Assembly (NCBI GenBank): GCA_017427065.1
Contig: JAFRTL010000019.1
Location: 1-52,647 of the forward strand
Direction: 5' to 3'
From: Bacteroidaceae bacterium
GTDB taxonomy: Bacteria; Bacteroidota; Bacteroidia; Bacteroidales; Bacteroidaceae
DNA: 52,647 nt
Shown here piece by piece: positions 1 through 7,596 of the stretch (position 1 is the stretch's first letter; each line of letters opens with the position of its first letter). Both the position numbers and the translations under genes were made by a program. Under the pieces are notes generated by a model. It was not told the DNA's origin and made no database searches. It saw nothing but the letters and a program-made list of their open reading frames with translations.

Positions 1-203
1 GTCTTCACCATTTCACGGACAATAGGCCATAGTTCATCGGTGAGGGCATCATCGTCTTCTGGGGTAAGGTTGGTCTTTCCGCTTCGAATCATGCCCATTT
101 TCAGATGGTCTATAGACAGGTAAGGATACTTGTATTTTTCAAGCATCTGCTGGGCCAGTAGCGTTTTACCCGTATGTGATGCACCTGTTATCAGTATAAC
201 CAT
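1..203 (-). CDS. P-loop NTPase / kinase-like protein (partial)
   Basis: The first 67 codons are visible and the C-terminus lies beyond the left edge. The protein opens with a beta strand and a Walker A loop, GASHTGKT at residues 7-14, as in small-molecule or nucleotide kinases of the AAA/adenylate-kinase-like group. The following region contains YLSIDHLKMGMIR, where such kinases often place a substrate-binding Asp. The start is the ATG at 203, 30 bp after the stop of the flavodoxin-like gene on the same strand, so it is probably the last gene of the CPBP/flavodoxin operon. The substrate cannot be told from this fragment; a zeta-toxin-like or shikimate-kinase-like protein is also possible. Confidence 0.75.
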   Translation of the reverse strand, partial: MVILITGASHTGKTLLAQQMLEKYKYPYLSIDHLKMGMIRSGKTNLTPEDDDALTDELWPIVREMVK

Positions 204-233
204 AAATACCGATTTATCGACACAAAATTATAT

Positions 234-878
234 TCATTCCAGAATCATCTCAGCCATCTCTCTGCCTGCCTCGAAAGCCTTCTGCAAATCCTGTTCCCAA
301 TGTTCTTCACGCCATATACGTTTGGCTTCCTCAGAGAATCCTGCGAGTTCGAAGCGGTCGTAGTTCTTCACTTGATAAGTATTATAAGCATTGAGGTGTT
401 CTGGTTCGCCAAGGGCTGCCTCGATGCAGCGTTCCATAGAGCCATAGCCATTACTATTATTCATTTCGGGCGTTCCATTCATGGTTTCTACCAAGACCAC
501 GGGCATGCGCTTAGGAGCTGTCAGGCTGTAGTCGTTGTAGGAAAGCCACGGGAAAGCCAAGCGCTCTAGGAAGGTACGCATTTGACCTGTCACATCGCCA
601 AAGTAGATAGGAGATCCCAACACCAAACCATCAGCTTGGGCGATCTCTTCCAAGATGGGAGTCAATGCATCCTTGAACTTGCAGACGTTGGAAGCCTTTC
701 CCTTAATCTTACAAGCCATACAAGACATACAACCTTTATAGTCTAAGTCATACAAGCGTACGGTCTTAACTTCGATCTGGTCGCTCACGGACATAGCACC
801 TTCTGCGAACTTCTGCAGCATGGAGGCGGTATTGAAAGTCTTCCTCGGACCACCATCGATAATCATTATCTTCTTCAT
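234..878 (-). CDS. flavodoxin-family NAD(P)H-dependent FMN reductase-like protein
   Basis: This 214-aa cytoplasmic protein has a flavodoxin-like fold typical of NADPH-dependent FMN reductases and iron-sulfur flavoproteins. The N-terminal strand MKKIMIIDGGPRKTFNTASM carries the FMN phosphate loop, and LVLGSPIYFGDVTGQM (about 105-120) is the second FMN-binding segment. Cys50, Cys53, Cys56 and Cys66 form a compact cysteine cluster as in iron-sulfur flavoproteins, so a bound Fe-S cluster or a redox disulfide is possible. Its ATG overlaps the stop of the upstream CPBP protease gene as ATGA (875-878), indicating translational coupling. The electron acceptor is unknown. A damaged relative lies at 34437-35059. 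Confidence 0.85.
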   Translation of the reverse strand: MKKIMIIDGGPRKTFNTASMLQKFAEGAMSVSDQIEVKTVRLYDLDYKGCMSCMACKIKGKASNVCKFKDALTPILEEIAQADGLVLGSPIYFGDVTGQMRTFLERLAFPWLSYNDYSLTAPKRMPVVLVETMNGTPEMNNSNGYGSMERCIEAALGEPEHLNAYNTYQVKNYDRFELAGFSEEAKRIWREEHWEQDLQKAFEAGREMAEMILE

Positions 879-1690
879 AGTGTATCGTTTTTATTAATAT
901 TGGATTTTATAAGTTGTTTCTTTAGTATGAATATGCCTGCAATGGCTAAAACCAAACTGGCGATGATTACCTTCAAATCGGGCAGGATGATTACTGGTAT
1001 ACTCGTCATCTGCATGTCGCCTAATTGCAACCAGCAGTAAACAGCGAGGAGTGTAGCCGCAAGGTTGCTTCCTGCGTGGAGTGTCACGCTATACCAAATG
1101 TTTCGTGACCAGATGAATACCAACCCGTAGAACATGGCACTGATGAAAGCACCAGGGAAGTTGCGCACATGGAGCATTCCAAACAAGACAGCCATCACCA
1201 CGCAGACAACTATCTGTGCGCCACGACGACGGAAGGGGGAAATAGCCATTTGCCTGAAACACAGTTCTTCGAGTATAGGCGCAAGCAACACGGCATGTAC
1301 GCTTGACAAAAGATCTTCCTTCAGTTCTGCAGTGGTGTAGGTCAGCGGTTTCAGTTGTATGGTGGAAACCAGCGACGTAACGCCATATACGATATACTCC
1401 TCGGCAACAAGCCACAGAGGTGCTATCAGTAACAACCCCACAATGACAGCAATCTTAGGCAACTTCAGCGGAAATTGCTTAGCAGTGGGAAACACTTTCG
1501 GTTCGACACGATGCACGAGGAACAATGTCAGAGCAATCGCAGCTAATGTAATAAGCCAAGTCAGAAATTCGTCCCAGAAAGTCGGATTATCGCCAGAAAC
1601 AGGCAGAGCCGTTACGTAAATGACAACAAAGCCATAAACAGCCGAAAGTATCGGCATCAGAGGCTTAAAAAGACTGGCTGCTTTGTTCAT
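875..1690 (-). CDS. CPBP-family intramembrane glutamic/metal protease
   Basis: A polytopic inner-membrane protein of about 271 aa with roughly seven hydrophobic segments and the CPBP (Rce1/Abi-type) motifs: an EELCFRQ block with paired Glu and Arg, then HVRNFPGAF (His) and TLHAGSNLAATLL (His/Asn) in later helices. Family members cleave prenylated or peptide substrates in the membrane, or process bacteriocins; the substrate here is unknown. I place the start at the ATG at 1690. An upstream in-frame TTG at 1717 lies inside the -7 element of a good promoter (1715-1745) and is unlikely to be translated. The gene overlaps the downstream flavodoxin-like gene by 4 nt. Confidence 0.85.
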   Translation of the reverse strand: MNKAASLFKPLMPILSAVYGFVVIYVTALPVSGDNPTFWDEFLTWLITLAAIALTLFLVHRVEPKVFPTAKQFPLKLPKIAVIVGLLLIAPLWLVAEEYIVYGVTSLVSTIQLKPLTYTTAELKEDLLSSVHAVLLAPILEELCFRQMAISPFRRRGAQIVVCVVMAVLFGMLHVRNFPGAFISAMFYGLVFIWSRNIWYSVTLHAGSNLAATLLAVYCWLQLGDMQMTSIPVIILPDLKVIIASLVLAIAGIFILKKQLIKSNINKNDTL

Positions 1691-1714
1691 ATCGAATAAT
1701 CCACTTAATTGACG

Positions 1715-1745
1715 CAAATATACATTAATTGCTCATTAAAGCAAA
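1715..1745 (-). promoter_or_regulatory. Bacteroidetes sigma-ABfr-type promoter for the CPBP operon
   Basis: Read on the minus strand, TTTG at 1745-1742 is followed after 19 bp by TATATTTG at 1722-1715, matching the Bacteroides consensus (-33 TTTG, -7 TAnnTTTG). Transcription would start near 1708, 18 nt before the ATG at 1690. Confidence 0.75.
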
Positions 1746-1797
1746 GGGCACTTTGTAAAAATCTGCTCAAAATGTTCCGTATATACAATATTATTAT

Positions 1798-1805
1798 TAC
1801 ATTTG
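1798..1805 (+). promoter_or_regulatory. -7 element of the threonine operon promoter
   Basis: TACATTTG matches the TAnnTTTG consensus exactly. The -33 region (around 1775) is weak. A start near 1812 would put the 5' end about 23 nt upstream of the threonine-rich leader ORF and just before the left arm of the 9-bp inverted repeat at 1825-1833. Confidence 0.6.
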
Positions 1806-1834
1806 CATCCGATATTCTAATAAAACGTAGAAAA

Positions 1835-1897
1835 ATGAGAGAAACAACCCTTTTGACAACCGTCACATGCATGACCACCACAACCCTTCGGGGTTAG
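1835..1897 (+). CDS. thrL: threonine-rich leader peptide of the thr operon (putative attenuator)
   Basis: A 20-codon ORF encodes MRETTLLTTVTCMTTTTLRG, with 9 Thr codons including a run of four just before the end. It lies about 150 bp upstream of thrA on the same strand, directly after a promoter-like TACATTTG. This is the arrangement of the enterobacterial thr leader peptide, although there is no sequence relation and no Ile codon. The ORF ends inside a tight hairpin (1882-1895) and is bracketed by a perfect 9-bp inverted repeat (1825-1833 with 1911-1919). I infer that ribosome stalling on Thr codons under Thr-tRNA shortage alters RNA folding and lets transcription enter thrA. The gene symbol is by analogy. 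Confidence 0.7.
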   Translation: MRETTLLTTVTCMTTTTLRG

Positions 1898-1907
1898 GGT
1901 TAGTTTT
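1882..1907 (+). terminator. attenuator hairpin at the end of the thr leader ORF
   Basis: AACCC (1882-1886), loop TTCG, GGGTT (1891-1895) forms a 5-bp stem with a UUCG-type tetraloop, followed by T-rich DNA (TAGTTTTGTGTTT). A second GGGTT directly downstream (1897-1901) offers an alternative partner for AACCC. The stem is short, so termination strength is uncertain. A second possible stem pairs AAAAAAGC (1967-1974) with GCTTTTTT (2008-2015). Confidence 0.5.
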
Positions 1908-2014
1908 GTGTTTCTACGTGATACACCTCTTTTCAAGATTAAAATATTCAAATTTGCAAAAATGCAAAAAAAGCGCGGAAGCCCGTAAATGGACGAAGGT
2001 TGACGATGCTTTTT

Positions 2015-2042
2015 TCAATTCTCAATTTTCAATTCTCAATTT
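2015..2042 (+). repeat. heptamer array upstream of thrA, TCAATTY x4
   Basis: Four consecutive 7-bp units (TCAATTC, TCAATTT, TCAATTC, TCAATTT) end 6 nt before the thrA ATG. The reverse complement unit, AAATTGA, forms the array upstream of argD (46336-46361), so both belong to one family. The function is unknown. Confidence 0.85.
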
Positions 2043-2048
2043 AAGAAA

Positions 2049-4478
2049 ATGAAGGTAATGAAATTCGGAGGCTCCTCCGTGGGCACTCCAGACAGCATAA
2101 AGAAAGTTAAGCGTATCGTAGAGCAGGCTGGCGATGATGTTATCGTGGTGGTTTCTGCCTTAGGAGGCGTGACTGACAAACTCCTCAGCATCTCGAAAAT
2201 CGCTGCACAGGGAGATGCTTCCTATAAAGCGGCTCTGAGTGACATCTGCCTGAAGCATACGCTGATGGTGGAGCAAGTGATTCCACAAAGCAGCGCCAGA
2301 GAGCAACTGCAGATCAAGGTACAAGCCATGCTTGGAGAGTTGCAGAACATCTTCCAAGGCATCTACCTCATCAAGGACCTCTCTCCTAAAACCTCGGATA
2401 CTATCGTGAGCTATGGTGAGCGCCTTTCATCAACCATCTGTGCAGTTCTTTGTGGAGCGCAATGGTTCGACTCCCGTGAGTTCATCAAGACTGAGAAGAA
2501 GCAAGGGAAGAACTTCCTGGATACAGAACTGACCAACAAACTGATACAAGATACGTTCTCTCCCCTACCTCGTCTTTCTTTGGTGCCAGGTTTTATCTCT
2601 ACCGATAGGGATTCTGGGGAAGTGACCAACTTAGGGCGTGGAGGAAGCGACTATACGGCTGCCATCATTGCAGCGGCCCTAAATGCGGATTCTCTGGAGA
2701 TCTGGACGGATGTAGATGGATTTATGACGGCAGATCCTCGTGTGATCTCTACGGCATATACCATCAGTGAACTGACTTATACGGAGGCTACGGAGCTTTG
2801 CAACTTCGGTGCAAAGGTGGTGTATCCGCCTACTATCTACCCTGTTTGCCATAAGAACATCCCTATCTTGATCAAGAATACGTTCAATCCCGAAGGGAAA
2901 GGAACCGTGATTCGTGAAGGCTTATCAGGTTTCGAGAAAGCCATCAAGGGTATCTCCAGCATCAATGACACCAGCCTCATCAACGTGCGAGGCTTAGGTA
3001 TGGTGGGTGTGATTGGTATCAACAAGCGCATCTTCCGTGCTTTGGCAGATAATGGCATCAGCGTGTTCTTGGTATCACAGGCCTCTTCTGAGAACTCTAC
3101 CTCCATTGGTGTGAAGGATGAAGACGCTGCGAAGGCTTGTGCCGTACTGAATGAAGAATTCAGTAAGGAGATAGAAACGGGAGAATTGTTCCCCATTACC
3201 TCTGAAGAGGGATTGGCTACCGTAGCCATTGTGGGTGAGAACATGAAACATACACCAGGTATCGCTGGTAAACTTTTTGGTACGTTGGGACGAAATGGTA
3301 TCAGCGTGATTGCCTGCGCTCAAGGTGCTTCAGAAACCAACATCTCGTTTGTAGTGGAACGCCGATTGCTGCGCAAGTCGCTCAACGTTATCCACGACTC
3401 TTTCTTCCTCTCGGAGTACCAGATGCTCAACCTCTTTATCTGTGGCATTGGCACAGTGGGAGGCAGCCTTATCAAGCAAATTCACAGTCAGCGCCAGAAA
3501 CTGATGCAAGAAAATGGTTTGCAACTGAATGTGGTGGGTATTGCCAATAGTAAGAAGTGTATTCTAAACCGCGCTGGCATCGATTTAGCTGACTATCAGA
3601 ACGAACTGAACGAGAAGGGCATCGACAGTACGCCAGAAACACTACTGCAACAAGTGCTGGATATGAACATCTTCAACTCGGTATTTGTGGATTGCACGGC
3701 TAACGCACAAGTGGCCGATCTCTATAAGGACCTGTTAGAACATAATATCTCGGTAGTGGCAGCCAATAAAATCTCTGCTTCTTCAAGCTATGACAACTAT
3801 AGCCTGCTGAAACACATTGCGCATACGCGTGGGGTGAAATACCTCTTCGAAACCAACGTGGGTGCAGGTTTGCCAATAATTAACACCATCAACGACTTAA
3901 TTCATAGCGGTGACAAGATTCTGAAGATAGAGGCCGTACTTAGCGGTACGCTGAACTTCATCTTCAACGTCATCAGCGCCGATGTTCCGCTAAGCAAGGC
4001 TATCCATATGGCAAAGGAACAAGGTTATTCTGAGCCTGATCCTCGCATCGACCTTAGTGGGAAGGATGTGATTAGGAAGTTGGTGATCTTGGCACGTGAA
4101 GCAGGTTACAGACTGGAGCAAAGCGATGTGGAGAAGCATCTCTTCATCCCAGATGCCCTGTTTGAAGGAACATTGGACAACTTCTGGAAGAATGTGTCAC
4201 AATTGGATGCCGATTTTGAATCTCGTCGTCAGAAACTGACGGAAGACGGAAAGCGCTGGCGTTTCGTTGCCAAATTCGAGAACGGAAAGGCAACGGTCGG
4301 TTTACAGGAAGTTGGCATGGGACATCCGTTCTATGGTTTGGAAGGTAGCAACAACATCATCCTGCTTACCACTGAGCGCTATAAGCAGTATCCAATGATG
4401 ATCCAGGGTTATGGTGCTGGTGCGGAAGTGACAGCTGCGGGAGTCTTTGCAGATATCATGTCTATTGCAAACGTATAA
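2049..4478 (+). CDS. thrA: bifunctional aspartokinase / homoserine dehydrogenase
   Basis: An 809-aa fusion catalysing ATP-dependent phosphorylation of aspartate and NAD(P)H-dependent reduction of aspartate semialdehyde to homoserine. The aspartokinase domain starts with KFGGSSVG (residues 5-12) and includes SYGERLS and GRGGSDYTAA. ACT regulatory repeats follow at about 310-460 (GLGMVGVIGINKRIF, AIVGENMKHTPGIAGKLF). The dehydrogenase domain begins near 465 with the Rossmann motif FICGIGTVGGS and ends at the C-terminus. The length is usual for ThrA/MetL-type fusions. It is the first structural gene of the threonine operon, with thrB-like and thrC behind it, and the Thr-rich leader supports threonine control. 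The ATG at 2049 starts directly with the conserved domain. Confidence 0.97.
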   Translation: MKVMKFGGSSVGTPDSIKKVKRIVEQAGDDVIVVVSALGGVTDKLLSISKIAAQGDASYKAALSDICLKHTLMVEQVIPQSSAREQLQIKVQAMLGELQNIFQGIYLIKDLSPKTSDTIVSYGERLSSTICAVLCGAQWFDSREFIKTEKKQGKNFLDTELTNKLIQDTFSPLPRLSLVPGFISTDRDSGEVTNLGRGGSDYTAAIIAAALNADSLEIWTDVDGFMTADPRVISTAYTISELTYTEATELCNFGAKVVYPPTIYPVCHKNIPILIKNTFNPEGKGTVIREGLSGFEKAIKGISSINDTSLINVRGLGMVGVIGINKRIFRALADNGISVFLVSQASSENSTSIGVKDEDAAKACAVLNEEFSKEIETGELFPITSEEGLATVAIVGENMKHTPGIAGKLFGTLGRNGISVIACAQGASETNISFVVERRLLRKSLNVIHDSFFLSEYQMLNLFICGIGTVGGSLIKQIHSQRQKLMQENGLQLNVVGIANSKKCILNRAGIDLADYQNELNEKGIDSTPETLLQQVLDMNIFNSVFVDCTANAQVADLYKDLLEHNISVVAANKISASSSYDNYSLLKHIAHTRGVKYLFETNVGAGLPIINTINDLIHSGDKILKIEAVLSGTLNFIFNVISADVPLSKAIHMAKEQGYSEPDPRIDLSGKDVIRKLVILAREAGYRLEQSDVEKHLFIPDALFEGTLDNFWKNVSQLDADFESRRQKLTEDGKRWRFVAKFENGKATVGLQEVGMGHPFYGLEGSNNIILLTTERYKQYPMMIQGYGAGAEVTAAGVFADIMSIANV

Positions 4479-4483
4479 GGCGT

Positions 4484-5686
4484 ATGAAACATATCATTAT
4501 ATTAGGCGATGGGATGGCTGATCATCCTGTGGAGAGATTAGGAGGAAAGACACTTCTTCAATACGCACAGACTCCCTATATGGACCTATTGGCACGTATG
4601 GGACGCAACGGACGACTGCAGACGGTGCCCAAAGGCTTTCATCCTGGATCTGAAGTGGCCAATGCCTCTATCTTGGGATATGACATGACCAAGTGCTATG
4701 AAGGCAGAGGACCGCTAGAGGCAGCATCCATCGGCTATGAGATGCAACCAGATGACTTCGCCTTGCGTTGCAACATCATCACGTTGGAAGATGGCAAGAT
4801 CAAGAACCATCACGGCGGACATCTGAAAACTGAAGAAGGGGATGTGCTTATCAAATACCTCAATGAACATTTGGGAAATGAGCGCGTGAAATTCATTACG
4901 GGCATACAATATAGACATCTGTTGGTAATCAAGGGCGGAAAGAAGGGATTTGAATGCGCCCCTCCGCACGATCATCCGGGTGAAGAGTGGAAAGGTTTGC
5001 TGCCTAAAGGAAAGAACGAAACCGTTGATCTCATTACTTCATTGGTTCTGCAATCTCAAGATTTGCTGACAAAGCATCCCTTCAACATCGAACGCATGAA
5101 AGAAGGTAAAGACCCTGCCAACAGTATCTGGCCTTGGGGCGGTGGCTATCGCCCACAGATGCAGACTTTCATGGAGATGTTCCCACAGGTAAAAAGCGGT
5201 GATGTGATCTCCGCAGTGGACCTGATAAGAGGTATCGGCAAGTATGCTGGATTGCAAAACATCATCGTAGAAGGGGCTACAGGTATGGCGAATACCAACT
5301 ATGAAGGTAAGGCACAAGCAGCCTTAGAAGCGCTGAAGAAAGACGACTTCGTCTTCCTCCACGTAGAAGCGAGTGATGAAGCTGGCCATGATGGCGACTT
5401 AGACTTGAAGCTTCGCACCATAGAAAATCTGGATAGTCGCATCGTGAAACCCATCTATAAGGAGGTCAGCACTTGGCAGGAACCTGTAAGCATCGCTGTA
5501 CTGCCTGATCATCCTACACCCGTGGAAATTCGCACTCACGTGGCAGAGCCCGTACCATTCCTAATATGGTATCCAGGCATAGAGCCAGATGAAGTGAAGC
5601 AGTTTGATGAGGTTTCTGCCGTCAGTGGATGCTACGGACTACTTAGACTGAACGAATTCATTCACTGCTTCATGAAAGAGTCATAA
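4484..5686 (+). CDS. phosphoglycerate-mutase-fold protein, putative homoserine kinase
   Basis: A 400-aa member of the archaeal-type cofactor-independent phosphoglycerate mutase family (alkaline phosphatase superfamily). ILGDGMADHP at the N-terminus provides metal-binding Asp residues, PGSEVANASILGYD carries the nucleophile-type Ser, and DEAGHDGD and VLPDHPTPVEIRTH supply further metal ligands. Automatic annotation would call it phosphoglycerate mutase. It lies 5 bp after thrA and before thrC, exactly where homoserine kinase (thrB) is expected, and no GHMP-type ThrB is visible. A subgroup of this family found with threonine genes in Bacteroidetes and archaea has been proposed as homoserine kinase. 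The fold is certain, the homoserine kinase role is inferred from context. Confidence 0.85.
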   Translation: MKHIIILGDGMADHPVERLGGKTLLQYAQTPYMDLLARMGRNGRLQTVPKGFHPGSEVANASILGYDMTKCYEGRGPLEAASIGYEMQPDDFALRCNIITLEDGKIKNHHGGHLKTEEGDVLIKYLNEHLGNERVKFITGIQYRHLLVIKGGKKGFECAPPHDHPGEEWKGLLPKGKNETVDLITSLVLQSQDLLTKHPFNIERMKEGKDPANSIWPWGGGYRPQMQTFMEMFPQVKSGDVISAVDLIRGIGKYAGLQNIIVEGATGMANTNYEGKAQAALEALKKDDFVFLHVEASDEAGHDGDLDLKLRTIENLDSRIVKPIYKEVSTWQEPVSIAVLPDHPTPVEIRTHVAEPVPFLIWYPGIEPDEVKQFDEVSAVSGCYGLLRLNEFIHCFMKES

Positions 5687-5708
5687 TTTATAATTGATAA
5701 TTCATAAT
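5681..5708 (+). repeat. heptamer array upstream of thrC, TNATAAT x4
   Basis: Units TCATAAT, TTATAAT, TGATAAT, TCATAAT repeat with an exact period of 7. The array includes the TAA stop codon of the preceding gene (5684-5686) and ends 7 nt before the thrC ATG at 5716. Confidence 0.85.
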
Positions 5709-5715
5709 TAAAACA

Positions 5716-7002
5716 ATGAAATACTACAGCACCAATAGAAAAGCGCCAGAGGTGACACTGCAAGAAGCAGTGGTCAGAGGTTTGGCTCCAGATAAAGGTC
5801 TCTATATGCCTGAGCGCATCAAGAGTCTTCCACAAACATTCTTTGAGCACATGCCAGAAATGAGCTTGCAAGAGATGGCATATCAAGTAGCCGATGCTTT
5901 CTTCGGCGAAGATGTGCCTGCAGAGAAGCTCCGCCAGATAGTCTTTGATACCCTCAGTTTCGAGATTCCGTTGGTAAAGGTAACAGAGCAGATCTATTCC
6001 TTGGAGCTTTTCCATGGTCCTACCCTCGCCTTTAAGGATGTGGGTGCCCGCTTTATGGCGCGTTTGTTGGCTCACTTCAACAAGGAGAAGGTAAATGTAC
6101 TCGTAGCTACCAGTGGCGATACGGGCAGTGCTGTAGCGAATGGTTTCTTGGGGGTTGAAGGCATTCATGTCTATGTGCTCTATCCCAAAGGCAAGGTAAG
6201 TCGCTTGCAAGAAGCCCAATTCACAACTTTAGGGCAGAATATTACAGCCATTGAAGTGGAAGGCACCTTCGACGACTGTCAGGCTTTGGTGAAAAATGCC
6301 TTTATCGATGCAGAGCTTAATGCCCACATGAAGTTGACCAGTGCGAACAGTATCAATGTGGCACGTTTCATCCCACAGTCGTTTTATTACTTTTGGGCCA
6401 TTGCACAATTGATGAAATCTTCTCAATCAGATGCTGTTATCTGCGTACCTTCGGGCAACTTTGGCAACATCACGTCCGGACTTTTCGGAAAGCGCATGGG
6501 ACTGCCTGTGAAGCGTTTCATTGCAGCCAACAATCGGAATGACGTATTCTTCCGCTATTTACAGAATGGCTTTTATGATCCACATCCCACCATTGCCACC
6601 TATGCCAATGCGATGGATGTAAGCGATCCTAGCAACTTCGTACGCTTGTTTGAACTTTATGGTAGCTATGATGCCATCAAGGAAGACATCAGTGGGGCAA
6701 CTTATACGGATGAACAGATTGCTGAAACCATTCGTCAGTGTTATAAGGATAATGGCTACTTATTGGATCCTCACGGAGCTTGTGGTTACAGAGCTTTACA
6801 GGAAGGGCTACAAGATGGGGAAGTGGGCATCTTCCTTGAAACAGCACATCCTGCTAAGTTCAAGGATCGTGTAGATGCCATTCTAGGGGCTGACATTGCT
6901 ATTCCTGAAAAGCTGCAAGCCTTCATGAAGGGACAGAAGCAGACGGTACCGATGGCAAACGACTTCCATGCTTTCAAGAGTTATCTACTCAGCGAAAGCT
7001 AA
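5716..7002 (+). CDS. thrC: threonine synthase
   Basis: A 428-aa PLP enzyme converting O-phosphohomoserine to threonine, the last step of the pathway begun by the two preceding genes. HGPTLAFKDVGARF holds the PLP Schiff-base Lys107, VATSGDTGSAVANGF is the phosphate/substrate loop, and CVPSGNFGNITSG is a further PLP-binding segment. The N-terminal YYSTN...LQEAVVRGLAPDKGLYMPE is the characteristic threonine synthase lead-in. The length is normal for the bacterial/yeast class. The ATG follows a heptamer array rather than a Shine-Dalgarno site. Its TAA stop abuts the stop of the convergent thiamine pyrophosphokinase gene with no intervening base. Confidence 0.97.
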   Translation: MKYYSTNRKAPEVTLQEAVVRGLAPDKGLYMPERIKSLPQTFFEHMPEMSLQEMAYQVADAFFGEDVPAEKLRQIVFDTLSFEIPLVKVTEQIYSLELFHGPTLAFKDVGARFMARLLAHFNKEKVNVLVATSGDTGSAVANGFLGVEGIHVYVLYPKGKVSRLQEAQFTTLGQNITAIEVEGTFDDCQALVKNAFIDAELNAHMKLTSANSINVARFIPQSFYYFWAIAQLMKSSQSDAVICVPSGNFGNITSGLFGKRMGLPVKRFIAANNRNDVFFRYLQNGFYDPHPTIATYANAMDVSDPSNFVRLFELYGSYDAIKEDISGATYTDEQIAETIRQCYKDNGYLLDPHGACGYRALQEGLQDGEVGIFLETAHPAKFKDRVDAILGADIAIPEKLQAFMKGQKQTVPMANDFHAFKSYLLSES

Positions 7003-7596
7003 TCAGTAAGTCAGGAAAACCATAAAATAGCCTTTAGCGCGGATAAAGACTTTTTCGCTAACAGCCTCGTTGAGTGTGCCCTGCCACCAATTGTTGAAAT
7101 CATAAAGCGGATAACGCAATCCATCTGATTGGAAGCCTGTGGCTCCGAAATTGAAGATAGAGATGGGCTGACCTATCTCCAAGCCCTCTATGTCGGCATT
7201 GTCAAGACATGGGAGAAATACACCCTCATCCGTAAACATGCGTGCTTCTATTCCTTCTTTTAGATATTCTATGAGCAGTGAGATATTACCTAAGGTGTGG
7301 TCTTCACGTTTACCCGTAGCCCCCAAGATGTCGACCTCTTTGATACCCTGTTCCTTGAAATAGTGGACAGCTTTCGTCAAGTCGTTGTCATCTTGCTCTT
7401 CCACACGATGAAGTAATAAACGATGACGAGGGTCGAGGGAATCGCCATCGCCTACAATAGCTGCGGGCATCCCACCTCTGCTTATATACTCATTTGCAGC
7501 TCCATCACAACAAACCACCATCTCCGCCTCTTGTAAGATACGTAAAGGTACTTCGTGAGAAGGGTAAGCCCCATTTGCTAAAACAACTGCTTTCAT
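7003..7596 (-). CDS. tnr3: thiamine pyrophosphokinase
   Basis: Transfers pyrophosphate from ATP to thiamine to make TPP. The 197-aa protein has the family blocks LANGAYP at the N-terminus, VVCCDGAANEY, AIVGDGDSL, DDNDLTKAVHYF and GATGKREDHTLGNISLL, which contain the Asp residues that bind Mg and nucleotide. I use the ATG at 7596, which overlaps the stop of pnuT as ATGA, because it begins at the conserved strand; a longer reading from 7626 would run further into pnuT. As the last gene of the riboswitch-controlled operon it traps imported thiamine as TPP. The symbol follows the name used for Bacteroidetes thiamine salvage genes. Confidence 0.93.
   Translation of the reverse strand: MKAVVLANGAYPSHEVPLRILQEAEMVVCCDGAANEYISRGGMPAAIVGDGDSLDPRHRLLLHRVEEQDDNDLTKAVHYFKEQGIKEVDILGATGKREDHTLGNISLLIEYLKEGIEARMFTDEGVFLPCLDNADIEGLEIGQPISIFNFGATGFQSDGLRYPLYDFNNWWQGTLNEAVSEKVFIRAKGYFMVFLTY

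Noticed and set aside
1956-1967. TGCAAAAATGCA as an ArgR-box-like site upstream of thrA
   Set aside because: It has only 4-bp TGCA arms and lacks the TGCATA half-site of the argR promoter; A-rich DNA makes such a match likely by chance.
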